DNA of 64,000 nt, from assembly GCF_900104475.1 (NCBI RefSeq), contig NZ_FNJR01000016.1:49105-113104 (forward strand), given 5' to 3'. The stretch comes from Actinopolyspora xinjiangensis. GTDB taxonomy: Bacteria > Actinomycetota > Actinomycetes > Mycobacteriales > Pseudonocardiaceae. The notes below the pieces were generated by a model. The model did not search any database, was not told the DNA's origin, and worked only from the letters and a program-made list of their open reading frames with translations. Below, piece by piece: positions 39,157-50,129 of the stretch (within the stretch, counting starts at the first letter, position 1; each line of letters starts with the position of its first letter). The translations under genes and the position numbers were made by a program.

Positions 39157-39897
39157 ATGCGCGCCGAACAAGTGCGCCAGGCACTGACCACACCGCTGAC
39201 CAACCCGGCCTTCGCGGCCACCGTCCCCAGGTTCACCGACCGGGAGTACCTCAACATCGTCTACCGCACCGATCCCGAGGCACTGCGTGCCGTCGTACCG
39301 GAGCCCCTGGAGATCGAGGAGCCGCTGGTGCGCTTCGAGATCATGCGGATGAACGAGGTCACCTCGTTCGGACCCTACACCGAGGCGGGGCAGGCGATAC
39401 CCGTGCGGTTCGGTGACGAGCACGGTGAGTACCTGCACGCCATGTACCTGGACAACTTCCCGGCCACCGCTTCGGGACGCGAACTCAGTGCCTACCCCAA
39501 GGTGCTGGCCGCACCACGGCTGCGCACCGAGCACGCTGCTCTGGTGGGCACGCTGGATTACGGTAACGAGCGAGTGGCCACGGCCACCATGGGATACAAG
39601 CACCACGCGCTGCCGGTCGAGCAGGCCACGCGACAGATCACGGTCCCCACCTACATGCTGGACATCCTGCCTGGCCGTGATCGCGAACCACGAGTGTGCG
39701 AGCTGGTCCGGACCGAGATCACCGATATCACAGTCACCCAGGCGTGGACCGCACCGGCGCGGTTGCAGCTCTTCGAACACGCACTGGCACCACTGGCCGA
39801 CCTGCCGGTGCGGGAGGTGGTCTCGGCCAGTCACATCCTCGCCGACCTGACGTTGGGACCCGCTGTACCGGTCCACGACTACCTGGCTTCGGCGTGA
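39157..39897 (+). CDS. Acetoacetate decarboxylase-like protein
   Basis: A 246-residue ADC-family protein. The Schiff-base lysine aligns as Lys115 in GRELSAYPKVLAAPRL. In true acetoacetate decarboxylases the next residue is also Lys, which lowers the pKa of the catalytic one; here it is Val116. Family members without that second lysine include retro-aldol/dehydratase-type enzymes, so decarboxylation of acetoacetate is not assured. It starts eleven bases after the crotonase stop and sits between CoA-dependent enzymes and a hydroxyacid dehydrogenase. A 3-oxo acid produced by that dehydrogenase is a sensible substrate. Confidence 0.85.
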   Translation: MRAEQVRQALTTPLTNPAFAATVPRFTDREYLNIVYRTDPEALRAVVPEPLEIEEPLVRFEIMRMNEVTSFGPYTEAGQAIPVRFGDEHGEYLHAMYLDNFPATASGRELSAYPKVLAAPRLRTEHAALVGTLDYGNERVATATMGYKHHALPVEQATRQITVPTYMLDILPGRDREPRVCELVRTEITDITVTQAWTAPARLQLFEHALAPLADLPVREVVSASHILADLTLGPAVPVHDYLASA

Positions 39898-39917
39898 CCC
39901 GCGGAAAGGAGTGGATC

Positions 39918-40934
39918 ATGACAGAACACGGCGATCACCGCTTCGAAACCGCGGCGGTGCTGGGCGCCGGAACCATCGGGCTGGCTTGGGCCGGGTTGTT
40001 CGCCGCTCACGGCATGCGGGTACGGCTCTCCGACCCCAGGTCGGACCTGCGGCACACGCTCGACGAAACCCTTCCTCTACTCACCCACGGTCTACCCGGT
40101 GAACCGGATCCGGCGCTGCTGCGGGAACGCATCGAGCTCGGCGACGACACGGCCTGGGCGGTGTCGGGAGCTGACCTGGTGCAGGAGAACGGTCCCGAAC
40201 GGCTGGAGTTCAAGCGGGAACTGTTCGCAGCGGCAGCCCGGGCCGCGCCGGAGCACGCGGTACTGGCCTCCTCGAGCTCCGGCCTGCTGCCGTCCAGCAT
40301 GGCCGAGCCGCTTCCGGAGGATGCGGCGGCACGACTCCTGGTCGCCCACCCGTTCAACCCGCCGCACGTAGTGCCGCTGGTCGAGCTGGTGCCGGGTGAG
40401 CGCACCTCGGAGGAGGTCGTCGACACCGCGCTCGGGTTCTACACCGAGCTGGGCAAAACGCCGGTGCGGCTGCACCGGGAAGTGCCCGGCTTCGTCGCCA
40501 ACCGACTGCAGAGCGCGGTGATGGCCGAATCGTTCGGTCTCGTCCTCCGCGGTGTGATCGGCGTCGAGGAACTGGACACGGTCATGAAGAACTCGCTCGG
40601 CGGCCGGTGGGCGACGGTGGGACCGTTCGAGAGCTTCCATCTCGGCGGAGGCGGCGAGGGCATTCGGCACATGATCGAGCACCTGGGCAGGGGCATGGCC
40701 GAACGCTGGAAGGACCTCAGCGCCCCGGAACTCACCGAGAACGCGGTCGAGACCCTGGTGCGGCAGACGGAGAGCGCCTACGGAACCGGCACCGAGGCCT
40801 ACCTGGCCAGGAGCCGGGCGAGGGACGACAAACAACTCGCGGTGAACGAAGCGGTGCGCGACGCCGGGACGGCGGATCGGACCGCTCGGAGAGGCACGAG
40901 CTCCACTCTCGGTTCCGACCACTCGCAGGAGTGA
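39918..40934 (+). CDS. 3-hydroxyacyl-CoA/L-carnitine dehydrogenase-like protein
   Basis: A 338-residue NAD-dependent dehydrogenase. The N-terminal Rossmann motif is AAVLGAGTIGLAWAGLFAAH with an acidic SDPRSD at the strand end. ASSSSGLLPSSMAEPL and LVAHPFNPPHVVPLVELVPG hold the catalytic Ser/His; the C-terminal helical domain is GFVANRLQSAVMAESFGLVL. The short single-domain form with HPFNPPH resembles L-carnitine and L-gulonate (lambda-crystallin) dehydrogenases, which use free hydroxyacids, more than FadB-type enzymes. It is fourth in the operon, 20 bases after the ADC-like gene, and could make the 3-oxo acid that enzyme handles. Confidence 0.87.
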   Translation: MTEHGDHRFETAAVLGAGTIGLAWAGLFAAHGMRVRLSDPRSDLRHTLDETLPLLTHGLPGEPDPALLRERIELGDDTAWAVSGADLVQENGPERLEFKRELFAAAARAAPEHAVLASSSSGLLPSSMAEPLPEDAAARLLVAHPFNPPHVVPLVELVPGERTSEEVVDTALGFYTELGKTPVRLHREVPGFVANRLQSAVMAESFGLVLRGVIGVEELDTVMKNSLGGRWATVGPFESFHLGGGGEGIRHMIEHLGRGMAERWKDLSAPELTENAVETLVRQTESAYGTGTEAYLARSRARDDKQLAVNEAVRDAGTADRTARRGTSSTLGSDHSQE

Positions 40935-40992
40935 CCCCCGACCGGGAGCCGCTCGCAACACCACCCACGAGAACCATCACAGTAGGAGACGG

Positions 40993-42186
40993 GTGATCAC
41001 CATGGCCAAGACAGCCAACACCGATTCCGACTTCTTCGGTTTCGAGGAACTGCTCACCGAGCAGGAGCGCAACGAGTTGGCGCGGATCCGCGAAGTCCTG
41101 CGGAGCGAGATCAAACCGATCGCCAACCAGGCATGGGACCGAGCGGAGTTCCCGTTCGAGGCCATCGAGACCTTCGCCAAGCTCGGCATCGCGGGGTTCC
41201 AGTTCCCCGAGTACGGCGACGGGTCCGCTCGCCGGCCGCTGTTCAACGGATTCCTGAGCGTCGAGCTCAACAAGGTGGACCCCTCGCTGGCCGTGGCCTC
41301 CGGGGTACACACCGGGCTGGCGATGGGTAGCATCTACGGTGGCGGTGATCAACGCCAGCGGGATCGCTGGATGCCGGACATGGTGGCTTGGAACAAGATC
41401 GGGGCGTTCGGGCTGACCGAGCCCGAGGGGGGCTCCGACGTGGCGGGGGGAATGCGCACCACCGCCCGCCGTGAGGGCGACGAGTGGGTGCTCAACGGGG
41501 CCAAGCGCTGGATCGGCAACGGCACGTTCGCCGACCTGGTGGTCATCTGGGCGCGCGACGAGGCCGACGGCAGTGTCAAGGGCTTCGTGGTCGAGAAGGG
41601 CATGCCGGGATTCCAAGCGAGCAAGATCGAGGGCAAGATCGCGCTGCGCTCGGTGCAGAACGCGGACCTGTCGCTGGAGAACGTGCGCGTGCCGGAGGAC
41701 AACCGGCTGCAGAACATCGAGAACTTCCGCGACACCGCGAAGGTACTGGCCAAGACCCGGGGGAACGTGGCCTGGCAGGCGCTCGGAGTGGCCGTGCGCG
41801 CTTACGAGCTGGCCCGGGAGTACGCGGTGACCCGCGAGCAGTTCGGCAAGCCCATCGGAGGATTCCAGCTCGTCCAGGATCTGCTGGTCAAGATGCTGGG
41901 CAACATAACGGCCATGTTCGGGATGGTCACCCGGCTCGCCCAGAAGATGGCGGACGGCACGGCGGGGCCCGACCACGCCGCGCTGGCCAAGAGTTTCACC
42001 ACGACCAGGATGCGCGAGTGCGTCTCCTGGGCACGCGAGTTGTTCGGCGGCAACGGGATCGTGCTGGACTACGAGGTGGCCAAGTTCTTCGCCGACGCGG
42101 AGGCCGTCTACTCCTTCGAGGGCAGCAGGGAGATGAACACACTGATCGTGGGCAAGTCGATCACCGGTCAGAGCGCCTTCGCCTGA
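40993..42186 (+). CDS. Acyl-CoA dehydrogenase, glutaryl-CoA-dehydrogenase-like
   Basis: A 397-residue flavoenzyme from GTG 40993; ATG 41002 gives MAKTANTD and is nearly as good. FGLTEPEGGSDVAGGMRTTA, NGAKRWIGNGTFADLVVIWA and the C-terminal VYSFEGSREMNTLIVGKSIT with the catalytic Glu follow the glutaryl-CoA dehydrogenase branch. GCDH enzymes oxidise and decarboxylate glutaryl-CoA to crotonyl-CoA; plain short-chain dehydrogenases share much of this pattern, so decarboxylation is an inference. It is the last gene of the LysR-linked operon, and crotonyl-CoA would feed the operon's crotonase. Confidence 0.88.
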   Translation: MITMAKTANTDSDFFGFEELLTEQERNELARIREVLRSEIKPIANQAWDRAEFPFEAIETFAKLGIAGFQFPEYGDGSARRPLFNGFLSVELNKVDPSLAVASGVHTGLAMGSIYGGGDQRQRDRWMPDMVAWNKIGAFGLTEPEGGSDVAGGMRTTARREGDEWVLNGAKRWIGNGTFADLVVIWARDEADGSVKGFVVEKGMPGFQASKIEGKIALRSVQNADLSLENVRVPEDNRLQNIENFRDTAKVLAKTRGNVAWQALGVAVRAYELAREYAVTREQFGKPIGGFQLVQDLLVKMLGNITAMFGMVTRLAQKMADGTAGPDHAALAKSFTTTRMRECVSWARELFGGNGIVLDYEVAKFFADAEAVYSFEGSREMNTLIVGKSITGQSAFA

Positions 42187-42202
42187 CGTACCGAGCGGAA
42201 CC

Positions 42203-42236
42203 GCGGGGTGGGTGGGCCCCTGCTCACCCGCCCCGC
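42203..42236. terminator. Convergent terminator between the dehydrogenase and uvrB
   Basis: GCGGGG-T-GGGTG pairs with CACCC-G-CCCCGC around a loop of about ten bases, with one unpaired base on each arm. It lies between two convergent stops (42186 and 42242) and may serve both. Confidence 0.65.
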
Positions 42237-42241
42237 GCCGT

Positions 42242-44404
<2,163 letters not shown>

Positions 44405-44500
44405 TCCCCCAGCTTACGAGCCGAGTACGACATCACGCCGCCGCCGTGGGATCGTTCTCGGACGAGGACAGCGACCCCTTCGAACTCGTAGAGTGGCGCT

Positions 44501-45052
44501 GTGACGACGCAATGGGAGATCGCCGCGAACCTCGGACTGCCGATCCACCCCCCGAAGGTGGAGATCTTCGACCTGACCGACCGGACGAACACCGACGCCA
44601 AGCGACAGGTGCGGCCGGTGGACGAGTACCGGGTGGAACCGTGCGGGCTCTACATGGCGCGCCCCATGATCGACCACCCCAGCCTGGACTACCTCGAGTC
44701 ATGGCTGCTGCCCGAGCTGGGGCTGCGGATCAGCGATTACCGCTGTCGCCCCGGACACGTCGGGAGCCAGGACTTCTACCTCGACATCGCGCTGATAGAG
44801 CCCGGTGAGCACCGCTGGCGCACCGTCGATCTCTACCTGGACGTCGCCGTCACGCAGCGGGAACGAGCGCGGGTACTGGACAGCGACGAGTTCGTCACCG
44901 CGCTGCGGGCCGAACTGCTGGACGACGAGACCGCCCGGCGGGCGATGGACACCACTCACCTCGTGGTGGACGGACTTGCGCGGTGCGACTACGACCTTCC
45001 TGCCTGGCTGCGGACCTTCGGAATCGAGCTGGACTGGCGCCACGTGAGATGA
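44501..45052 (+). CDS. DUF402 family protein
   Basis: A 183-residue protein with the DUF402 fold. YRVEPCGLYMARPMIDHP, ESWLLPELGLRISDYRCRPG and FYLDIALIEPGEHRWRTVDLYLDVAV carry the conserved polar and acidic positions. DUF402 proteins of the YgaC/Ntdp type hydrolyse nucleoside di- and triphosphates with Mg2+; others bind RNA. TAGAGT (44489-44494) lies six bases before the GTG, so the message is probably leaderless. It is divergent from uvrB. A second DUF402 gene follows after 150 bases. Confidence 0.8.
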   Translation: MTTQWEIAANLGLPIHPPKVEIFDLTDRTNTDAKRQVRPVDEYRVEPCGLYMARPMIDHPSLDYLESWLLPELGLRISDYRCRPGHVGSQDFYLDIALIEPGEHRWRTVDLYLDVAVTQRERARVLDSDEFVTALRAELLDDETARRAMDTTHLVVDGLARCDYDLPAWLRTFGIELDWRHVR

Positions 45053-45204
45053 CCGAAATCGGTCGTCCCCACCACACGCCGGGCACGTTGCGCAACCGCC
45101 GGATTTCCGAACCACCCAAACATAACCCTACCGTGACTTATACAACACTCAAAAGTTACGTAACGGATTCATATTGTTGATCATTTCACAGTTTTTCCGG
45201 GGTT

Positions 45205-45723
45205 ATGGTCGAACTCGTGGGTTCGGTGATCACTCCTCAGCACGTGGACGTCGTCGATGTCGCCGATGCGCGGCGACACCTGGGCTCCGGGGCCACCCAG
45301 CAGCTGGACCACTGCCGGCTGGAACGGTGGGGACTGTGCCTGGAACGCGGCACCCCCGACGACCCGGTGCACAGCGGTGAAGTGATCTGGCTGCTCCCCG
45401 AGCTGGGGCTGAGACTGACGCGCTACCGACCGCGCAACAGGCACGCCCGGCCGGACGGCAGCCTGCTCAGCGCGGTGCTGATAGACCGGGACGCCCGTTG
45501 CTGGATAACCACCGACCTGCTGCTCGGGTTGGAAGTACCGGAGCACGGCGCCGCCAGGATCGTCAACTCCGAGGAGTTCGCCACCGCCGTCAGCGACGGG
45601 CTGCTCACCCCCGAGGAAGCCGACCTGGCGGTGTGCACGGTGCACCGCACCTACGAAGAGGTCCGCCTGCACCGCGACGTCGAACAATGGCTGGCTCACC
45701 GGGGAGTGTTCGCCGTTCCGTAG
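45205..45723 (+). CDS. DUF402 family protein (paralogue)
   Basis: A 172-residue protein similar to the preceding one. VIWLLPELGLRLTRYRPRN corresponds to ESWLLPELGLRISDYRCRP, and WITTDLLLGLEVPEHGAARI corresponds to the TVDLYLDVAV strand region. The N-terminal third differs. The two look like an old tandem duplication with divergent specificity. The 150-base gap before it is AT-rich and contains a GTTACGTAAC palindrome (45154-45163) and a TTGATC near 45177, perhaps part of its own promoter. It is convergent with coaE. Confidence 0.75.
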   Translation: MVELVGSVITPQHVDVVDVADARRHLGSGATQQLDHCRLERWGLCLERGTPDDPVHSGEVIWLLPELGLRLTRYRPRNRHARPDGSLLSAVLIDRDARCWITTDLLLGLEVPEHGAARIVNSEEFATAVSDGLLTPEEADLAVCTVHRTYEEVRLHRDVEQWLAHRGVFAVP

Positions 45724-45756
45724 ATCGGGGTGCCACTCCCCACCCGGAGGCGGTGC

Positions 45757-46956
45757 TCACACCCGTGGTGGCCGCCAGCCCGACTCGGCGGCCCACCGTT
45801 CGGCACGGGGTAGCGCGCTTTCGAACCAGGGCTGCTTGGCCTCGATGTAACGACCCGGGTCGGGGTCCGAACCGAACCGCACGGCGAGATCACGTTTGAG
45901 CGCCGCGTACTCCTGGCGAGCCTCGTCGTCGGCACGCAACCAGGCCGTGCACAACAGCGCGAACCGCCAGTTCGCCGCGCCGGCCACCCGCAGGTGCAGG
46001 TTCACCCGCTGCCCGGGGTCGGCCGAGACGTGAGTCCGCTTGCGCCACTGCTCCGGATCGGAGGCCACGTCGTGCGCCTCGTCCGCGTCGGCACCCGACA
46101 GCACGGGCAGGCCCGCCTCGGCCAGTGGGACCGCGAGCTCGTCGGCCTCGGAAAGGTCGCGGACGGTCAGCTGCAGGTCGATCACATCCCTGCCGGGCAG
46201 CCCCGGGACCGAGGTCGAACCGATGTGGTCCACCCTCGGGGCACGGTCACCGAGCGCCCTGTCGATCCTCGCCAGCAGCCTGCGCGCCCGCCGTGGCCAC
46301 TCCGGATCCGGCTCGACGACCCTCGGCCAGCCGAGCGGCCACGGGCTGTGGGAACGGAGGTTCGCCTCGAAGGGAACGAGCCGCTCCCGCCAGAGCTCGT
46401 CGACGGCGGCGTGCAGCCGTTCCAGCTCGCCGTCGTTGTCCAACCAGACGTCGGCGGCTTCCCGACGCCGTTCCTCGCTCGCCTGTGCCTCGATCCGAGC
46501 CCGGGCGTTCCCCTCCGGCAGCCCACGCGCCACGAGCCGTTGGACGCGCTGTTCGACCGGAGCGTCGACGACGATCACCAAGTGGTAATCCGCCTGGTAG
46601 TCGTTCTCCACGAGCAGTGGGACGTCGTGTACCACGACCGCGTCGGCACCGGTTTCGGCCACCAGCTCCGAGGTACGTGCGGCGACCCTGGGGTGGACGA
46701 TGCCGTTCAGATCACGTCTGGCCTCCTCGTCGGCGAAGACGAGACGCGCCATAGCGGCCCGGTCCAACGCCCCGTCGTCGTCGAGCACCTCTGTCCCGAA
46801 CCGGGCCACTATCTCGGCCAGTCCCTCGGTCCCGGGTTCGACCACCTCCCTGGAGACCCGGTCGGCATCGATCACCACGGCTCCCAGCCGCGCCAGCCGT
46901 TCGGCGACCGTCGACTTACCCGAACCGATTCCTCCGGTGAGGCCAACACGCAACAT
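45757..46956 (-). CDS. coaE: Dephospho-CoA kinase fused to a GrpB/UPF0157 domain
   Basis: About 399 residues. Residues 1-195 are CoaE: Walker A LRVGLTGGIGSGKSTVAERL, DADRVSREVVEPG and HDVPLLVENDYQADYHLVI. It phosphorylates dephospho-CoA to CoA, the last step of CoA synthesis. Residues ~225-399 are a GrpB/UPF0157 nucleotidyltransferase-like domain with RVDHIGSTSVPGLPGRDVIDLQ and a C-terminal RYIEAKQPWFESALPRA. The same fusion is known in mycobacterial CoaE. ATG 46956 gives MLRVGLTGG; two ATGs lie just upstream. It follows rpsA in the same direction, as in many actinobacteria. Confidence 0.94.
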   Translation of the reverse strand: MLRVGLTGGIGSGKSTVAERLARLGAVVIDADRVSREVVEPGTEGLAEIVARFGTEVLDDDGALDRAAMARLVFADEEARRDLNGIVHPRVAARTSELVAETGADAVVVHDVPLLVENDYQADYHLVIVVDAPVEQRVQRLVARGLPEGNARARIEAQASEERRREAADVWLDNDGELERLHAAVDELWRERLVPFEANLRSHSPWPLGWPRVVEPDPEWPRRARRLLARIDRALGDRAPRVDHIGSTSVPGLPGRDVIDLQLTVRDLSEADELAVPLAEAGLPVLSGADADEAHDVASDPEQWRKRTHVSADPGQRVNLHLRVAGAANWRFALLCTAWLRADDEARQEYAALKRDLAVRFGSDPDPGRYIEAKQPWFESALPRAERWAAESGWRPPRV

Positions 46957-47070
46957 CCACATCATCCTGCCAGGCGCCTCCCGCCGAACCGAGACCGTCC
47001 ACGCCCCGCAGGAGGAGATGTGATCGAAACCTCGCCCGATCCAGGCGCACGGGAAGGCGGAGAATGAACG

Positions 47071-47106
47071 ACGGCCCCGCCCCCGCTCGTGCGGGGACGG
47101 GGCCGT
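47071..47106. terminator. Terminator hairpin after rpsA
   Basis: Arms 47071-47086 and 47091-47106 pair over 15 of 16 positions with a TCGT loop. It stands 32 bases beyond the rpsA stop on the minus strand and lacks a T-run. Confidence 0.75.
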
Positions 47107-47138
47107 CGCGAAGGTGTCAGCCGTCAGTCGGCCGAACG

Positions 47139-48638
47139 TCACGCACCGCCGGAGAGCTTCTCGCGAAGAGCGGCCAGCTGGGCGTCACTGGCCATCGCGC
47201 TCGGCTCCTGCTCTTCCTCCTCGGCGGCGCCACCGGAGGTGTAGTTGCCCTCCTGCTGCTGCTCCTCGTCGCCACCGGCGGCGGCCGCCGCCGCGTCCGC
47301 CTCCGCGGCCTTGGCGACCTGGCGCATGTGGGCCTCGTAGCGCTCCAGGGCCTCGGCGTACTGCCGCTCCCACTCCTCGCGCTGGGCCTCGTAGCCTTCC
47401 CGCCACTCCTGGGTCTCCGGGTCGAAGCCCTCGGGGTAGATGTAGTTGCCGTCGTTGTCGTACTCGGCGGCCATGCCGTACTGCGTCGGGTCGAACTCCG
47501 AGTCCGGCGTGAAGCCCTCGTTGGCCTGCTTCAGCGAGAGCGAGATGCGCCTGCGCTCCAGGTCGATGTCGATGACCTTGACCATGACCTCGTCGCCGAC
47601 CTGCGCGACCTGCTCGGGGATGTCGACGTGGCGCTCGGCCAGCTCGGAGATGTGCACCAGACCCTCGATGCCCTCGTCGACACGGACGAACGCGCCGAAG
47701 GGCACGAGCTTGGTGACCTTGCCCGGCACGATCTGGCCGATCGCGTGCGTACGGGCGAACTGGCGCCACGGGTCCTCCTGGGTCGCCTTCAGCGACAGCG
47801 AGACCCGCTCCCGGTCCATGTCCACGTCGAGGACCTCGACGGTGACTTCCTGGCCGACCTCGACGACCTCACTGGGGTGATCGATGTGCTTCCAGGAGAG
47901 TTCCGAGACGTGGACCAGTCCGTCGACCCCACCCAGATCGACGAACGCACCGAAGTTGACGATGGAGGAAACGACGCCCTTGCGGACCTGGCCGTTCTGC
48001 AGCTGGTTGAGGAACTCACTGCGCACGGCGGACTGGGTCTGCTCCAGCCAGGCACGACGGGAGAGAACGACGTTGTTGCGGTTCTTGTCCAGCTCGATAA
48101 TCTTGGCCTCGAGCTCCCGACCCACGTAGGGCTGCAGGTCGCGGACGCGCCGCATCTCCACCAGCGAGGCGGGCAGGAAGCCTCGCAGGCCGATGTCGAG
48201 GATGAGACCGCCCTTGACGACCTCGATGACGGAGCCGCGCACCGGCTCGTCCTTCTCCTTGAGGTCCTCGATCGTTCCCCAGGCACGTTCGTACTGCGCG
48301 CGCTTCTTCGACAGGATGAGGCGGCCTTCCTTGTCCTCCTTCTGCAGGACAAGAGCCTCGACAAAGTCGCCGACGGCCACGACCTCGGCGGGGTCGACAT
48401 CGTGCTTGATCGAAAGCTCCCGGGAGGGAATGACCCCCTCGGTCTTGTAGCCGATGTCGAGCAGGACCTCGTCCTTGTCGACCTTGACGATAGTGCCTTC
48501 GACGATGTCCCCATCGTTGAAGTACTTGATGGTCTGGTCGACGGCGGCGAGGAAGTCCTCCTCCGTCCCGACGTCGTTCACTGCGACCTGCGGCTTGGTG
48601 GCGGCTGCAGTCGGGACGGTGGTGGTGTCGGTGGACAT
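47139..48638 (-). CDS. rpsA: 30S ribosomal protein S1
   Basis: A 499-residue S1 with four S1/OB RNA-binding repeats: GDIVEGTIVKVDKDEVLLDI, PVRGSVIEVVKGGLILDIGL, GQVRKGVVSSIVNFGAFVDLG and GQIVPGKVTKLVPFGAFVRVD. Four repeats are the actinobacterial number, against six in E. coli. The C-terminus is a long acidic Gln/Glu/Ala-rich tail. S1 binds mRNA at the 30S subunit and helps initiation. The gene stands alone with its own promoter region and terminator. GGAG lies eleven bases before the ATG. Confidence 0.97.
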   Translation of the reverse strand: MSTDTTTVPTAAATKPQVAVNDVGTEEDFLAAVDQTIKYFNDGDIVEGTIVKVDKDEVLLDIGYKTEGVIPSRELSIKHDVDPAEVVAVGDFVEALVLQKEDKEGRLILSKKRAQYERAWGTIEDLKEKDEPVRGSVIEVVKGGLILDIGLRGFLPASLVEMRRVRDLQPYVGRELEAKIIELDKNRNNVVLSRRAWLEQTQSAVRSEFLNQLQNGQVRKGVVSSIVNFGAFVDLGGVDGLVHVSELSWKHIDHPSEVVEVGQEVTVEVLDVDMDRERVSLSLKATQEDPWRQFARTHAIGQIVPGKVTKLVPFGAFVRVDEGIEGLVHISELAERHVDIPEQVAQVGDEVMVKVIDIDLERRRISLSLKQANEGFTPDSEFDPTQYGMAAEYDNDGNYIYPEGFDPETQEWREGYEAQREEWERQYAEALERYEAHMRQVAKAAEADAAAAAAGGDEEQQQEGNYTSGGAAEEEEQEPSAMASDAQLAALREKLSGGA

Positions 48639-48783
48639 CAGGTGGGTTGCTCCGGTACGGATAGATCGGTTGTCGGGTCTCTAGGTTCTCATGCACCCGG
48701 ATCGGCTCCGCACGGACCACCCCCATCGCGGCCACGGCGCCCTCCGACGACGGAAACCGCCGTCCCCGAACACCGGACGTCGC

Positions 48784-48817
48784 CTTCCTGCCGGAAGCCG
48801 CAGCTTCCGGCGGGAAG
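48784..48817 (-). promoter_or_regulatory. Strong hairpin in the rpsA leader
   Basis: CTTCCTGCCGGAAGC (48784-48798) pairs with 48803-48817 over 14 of 15 positions around a CGCA loop, about 145 bases upstream of the rpsA ATG. It lies in the 436-base gap to the divergent methyltransferase gene. It could be part of an S1 autoregulatory leader or a simple structured UTR; there is no direct evidence for either. Confidence 0.45.
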
Positions 48818-48971
48818 CAGCACGGCCGGTGGCTTCCCGCGCGGCTTTTCCTCGAGAATGACCGCCTCGAGAACGCGTCACGAGGAGCGATCCGACCACG
48901 CGAAAACGGGCGACTCCGGCGCCGTGCGTGAACACGGGCCCTGACGGAGACAGACCCCTGGTGCGAGCGAT

Positions 48972-49001
48972 AGCGTACCCGTCTCGGCGATCGTGGGGCA
49001 A
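48972..49001 (-). promoter_or_regulatory. Possible rpsA promoter
   Basis: Minus-strand TTGCCC (49001-48996), 18-base spacer, TACGCT (48977-48972). This would give a leader of about 330 bases containing the hairpin at 48784-48817. The match is moderate. Confidence 0.35.
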
Positions 49002-49074
49002 ATCGCCCGGCGGTCTCCGGGAAGGTCGAACACGGCACACACCCACAGCACACGAGCCCCAGGAGGAGACGACG

Positions 49075-49944
49075 GTGACGAATCCCGCATTCGAACCGAC
49101 GGGTGAAACGGCGGAGTCGCAGCACAGCAACGCCGAACGAATTCTCGGGACGATCGGGGTGGCCAACCGTGCCGCGGGCGGAACCGAGTCACGTTCGGCC
49201 AGCAAGCTCTGGTGGGACGCCGACGCGGACGACTACCAGGCCGAGCACGGCCCGTTCCTGGGAGACACCGAATTCGTGTGGTGCCCGGAACGACTCCTGG
49301 AGCGAGAGGCCAACCTGCTCGGCGACGTCGAAGGGGCACGGGTGCTGGAGATCGGCTGCGGTGCCGCCTCCTGTTCCCGGTGGCTGGCCGAGCGGGGAGC
49401 CCACCCGGTGGGGCTGGACATCTCCGGCGGGATGCTGGGGCACGCCCGCGCGGGCAACGAACGCAGCGGGATCCACATACCGCTGGTGCAGGGCAGTGCC
49501 GACATGCTGCCGTTCGCCACCGACTCGTTCGATCTCGCCTGTTCCGCGTTCGGCGGCGTACCGTTCGTGGCCGACTCCGGGGCCGTCATGCGTGAGGTCG
49601 CGCGCTTGTTGCGCCCGGGCGGACTGTGGGTGTTCGCGGTCACGCACCCGATTCGCTGGGTCTTCCCGGACGACCCCGGCCCCGAGGGACTCACCGCCGT
49701 GGGCTCGTACTTCGACCGCAGTCCGTACGTGGAGATCAACGGCACGGGCAGGGCGACCTACGTCGAGCACCACCGCACGCTCGGCGACTACGTGACCCAG
49801 ATCAACGAGGCCGGGTTCCGACTCCACGACCTCATCGAACCCGAGTGGCCGGACGACCTCACCGAGACCTGGGGACAGTGGAGCCCGCTGCGCGGCAGAA
49901 CCCTGCCCGGCACCGCTATCTTCCGGTGCGGACTCGTGGCGTAG
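49075..49944 (+). CDS. Class I SAM-dependent methyltransferase
   Basis: A 289-residue enzyme from GTG 49075, with AGGAGGAG about eight bases upstream. Residues ~35-60 (SASKLWWDADADDYQAEHGP) form a lid common to this actinobacterial family. Motif I is RVLEIGCGAASCSRWLAERG, then VGLDISGGMLGHAR, motif II FDLACSAFGGVPFVAD, motif III LLRPGGLWVFAVTHPIRW, and a C-terminal VEHHRTLGDYVTQINEAGF. The TVEHHRTLGDY and HPIRW regions match small-molecule methyltransferases of Streptomyces and mycobacteria. The substrate is unknown. It is divergent from rpsA. Confidence 0.88.
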   Translation: MTNPAFEPTGETAESQHSNAERILGTIGVANRAAGGTESRSASKLWWDADADDYQAEHGPFLGDTEFVWCPERLLEREANLLGDVEGARVLEIGCGAASCSRWLAERGAHPVGLDISGGMLGHARAGNERSGIHIPLVQGSADMLPFATDSFDLACSAFGGVPFVADSGAVMREVARLLRPGGLWVFAVTHPIRWVFPDDPGPEGLTAVGSYFDRSPYVEINGTGRATYVEHHRTLGDYVTQINEAGFRLHDLIEPEWPDDLTETWGQWSPLRGRTLPGTAIFRCGLVA

Positions 49945-50129
49945 TCGACGCGGCGGAAGAGCCTGCCCGGGGGCGCCCCGGGTCCGCCCGGCGCACCAGC
50001 CGGCGGGTGAAGAACCGTTCGACATCGGCCCCCGCGACTCGATCACCTCCGCGCGCCGCGAACCGGGACGAGCTCGACGAACGGGTGCCACACGAGCGGG
50101 AGACTCCGCACAGGAAGCAAGGCAGTGTC

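Noticed and set aside
47064..48944. 626-residue plus-strand frame with many Leu/Val/Asp residues opposite rpsA
   Set aside because: Arises from the acidic repeats of S1 read antisense; no independent start signal.
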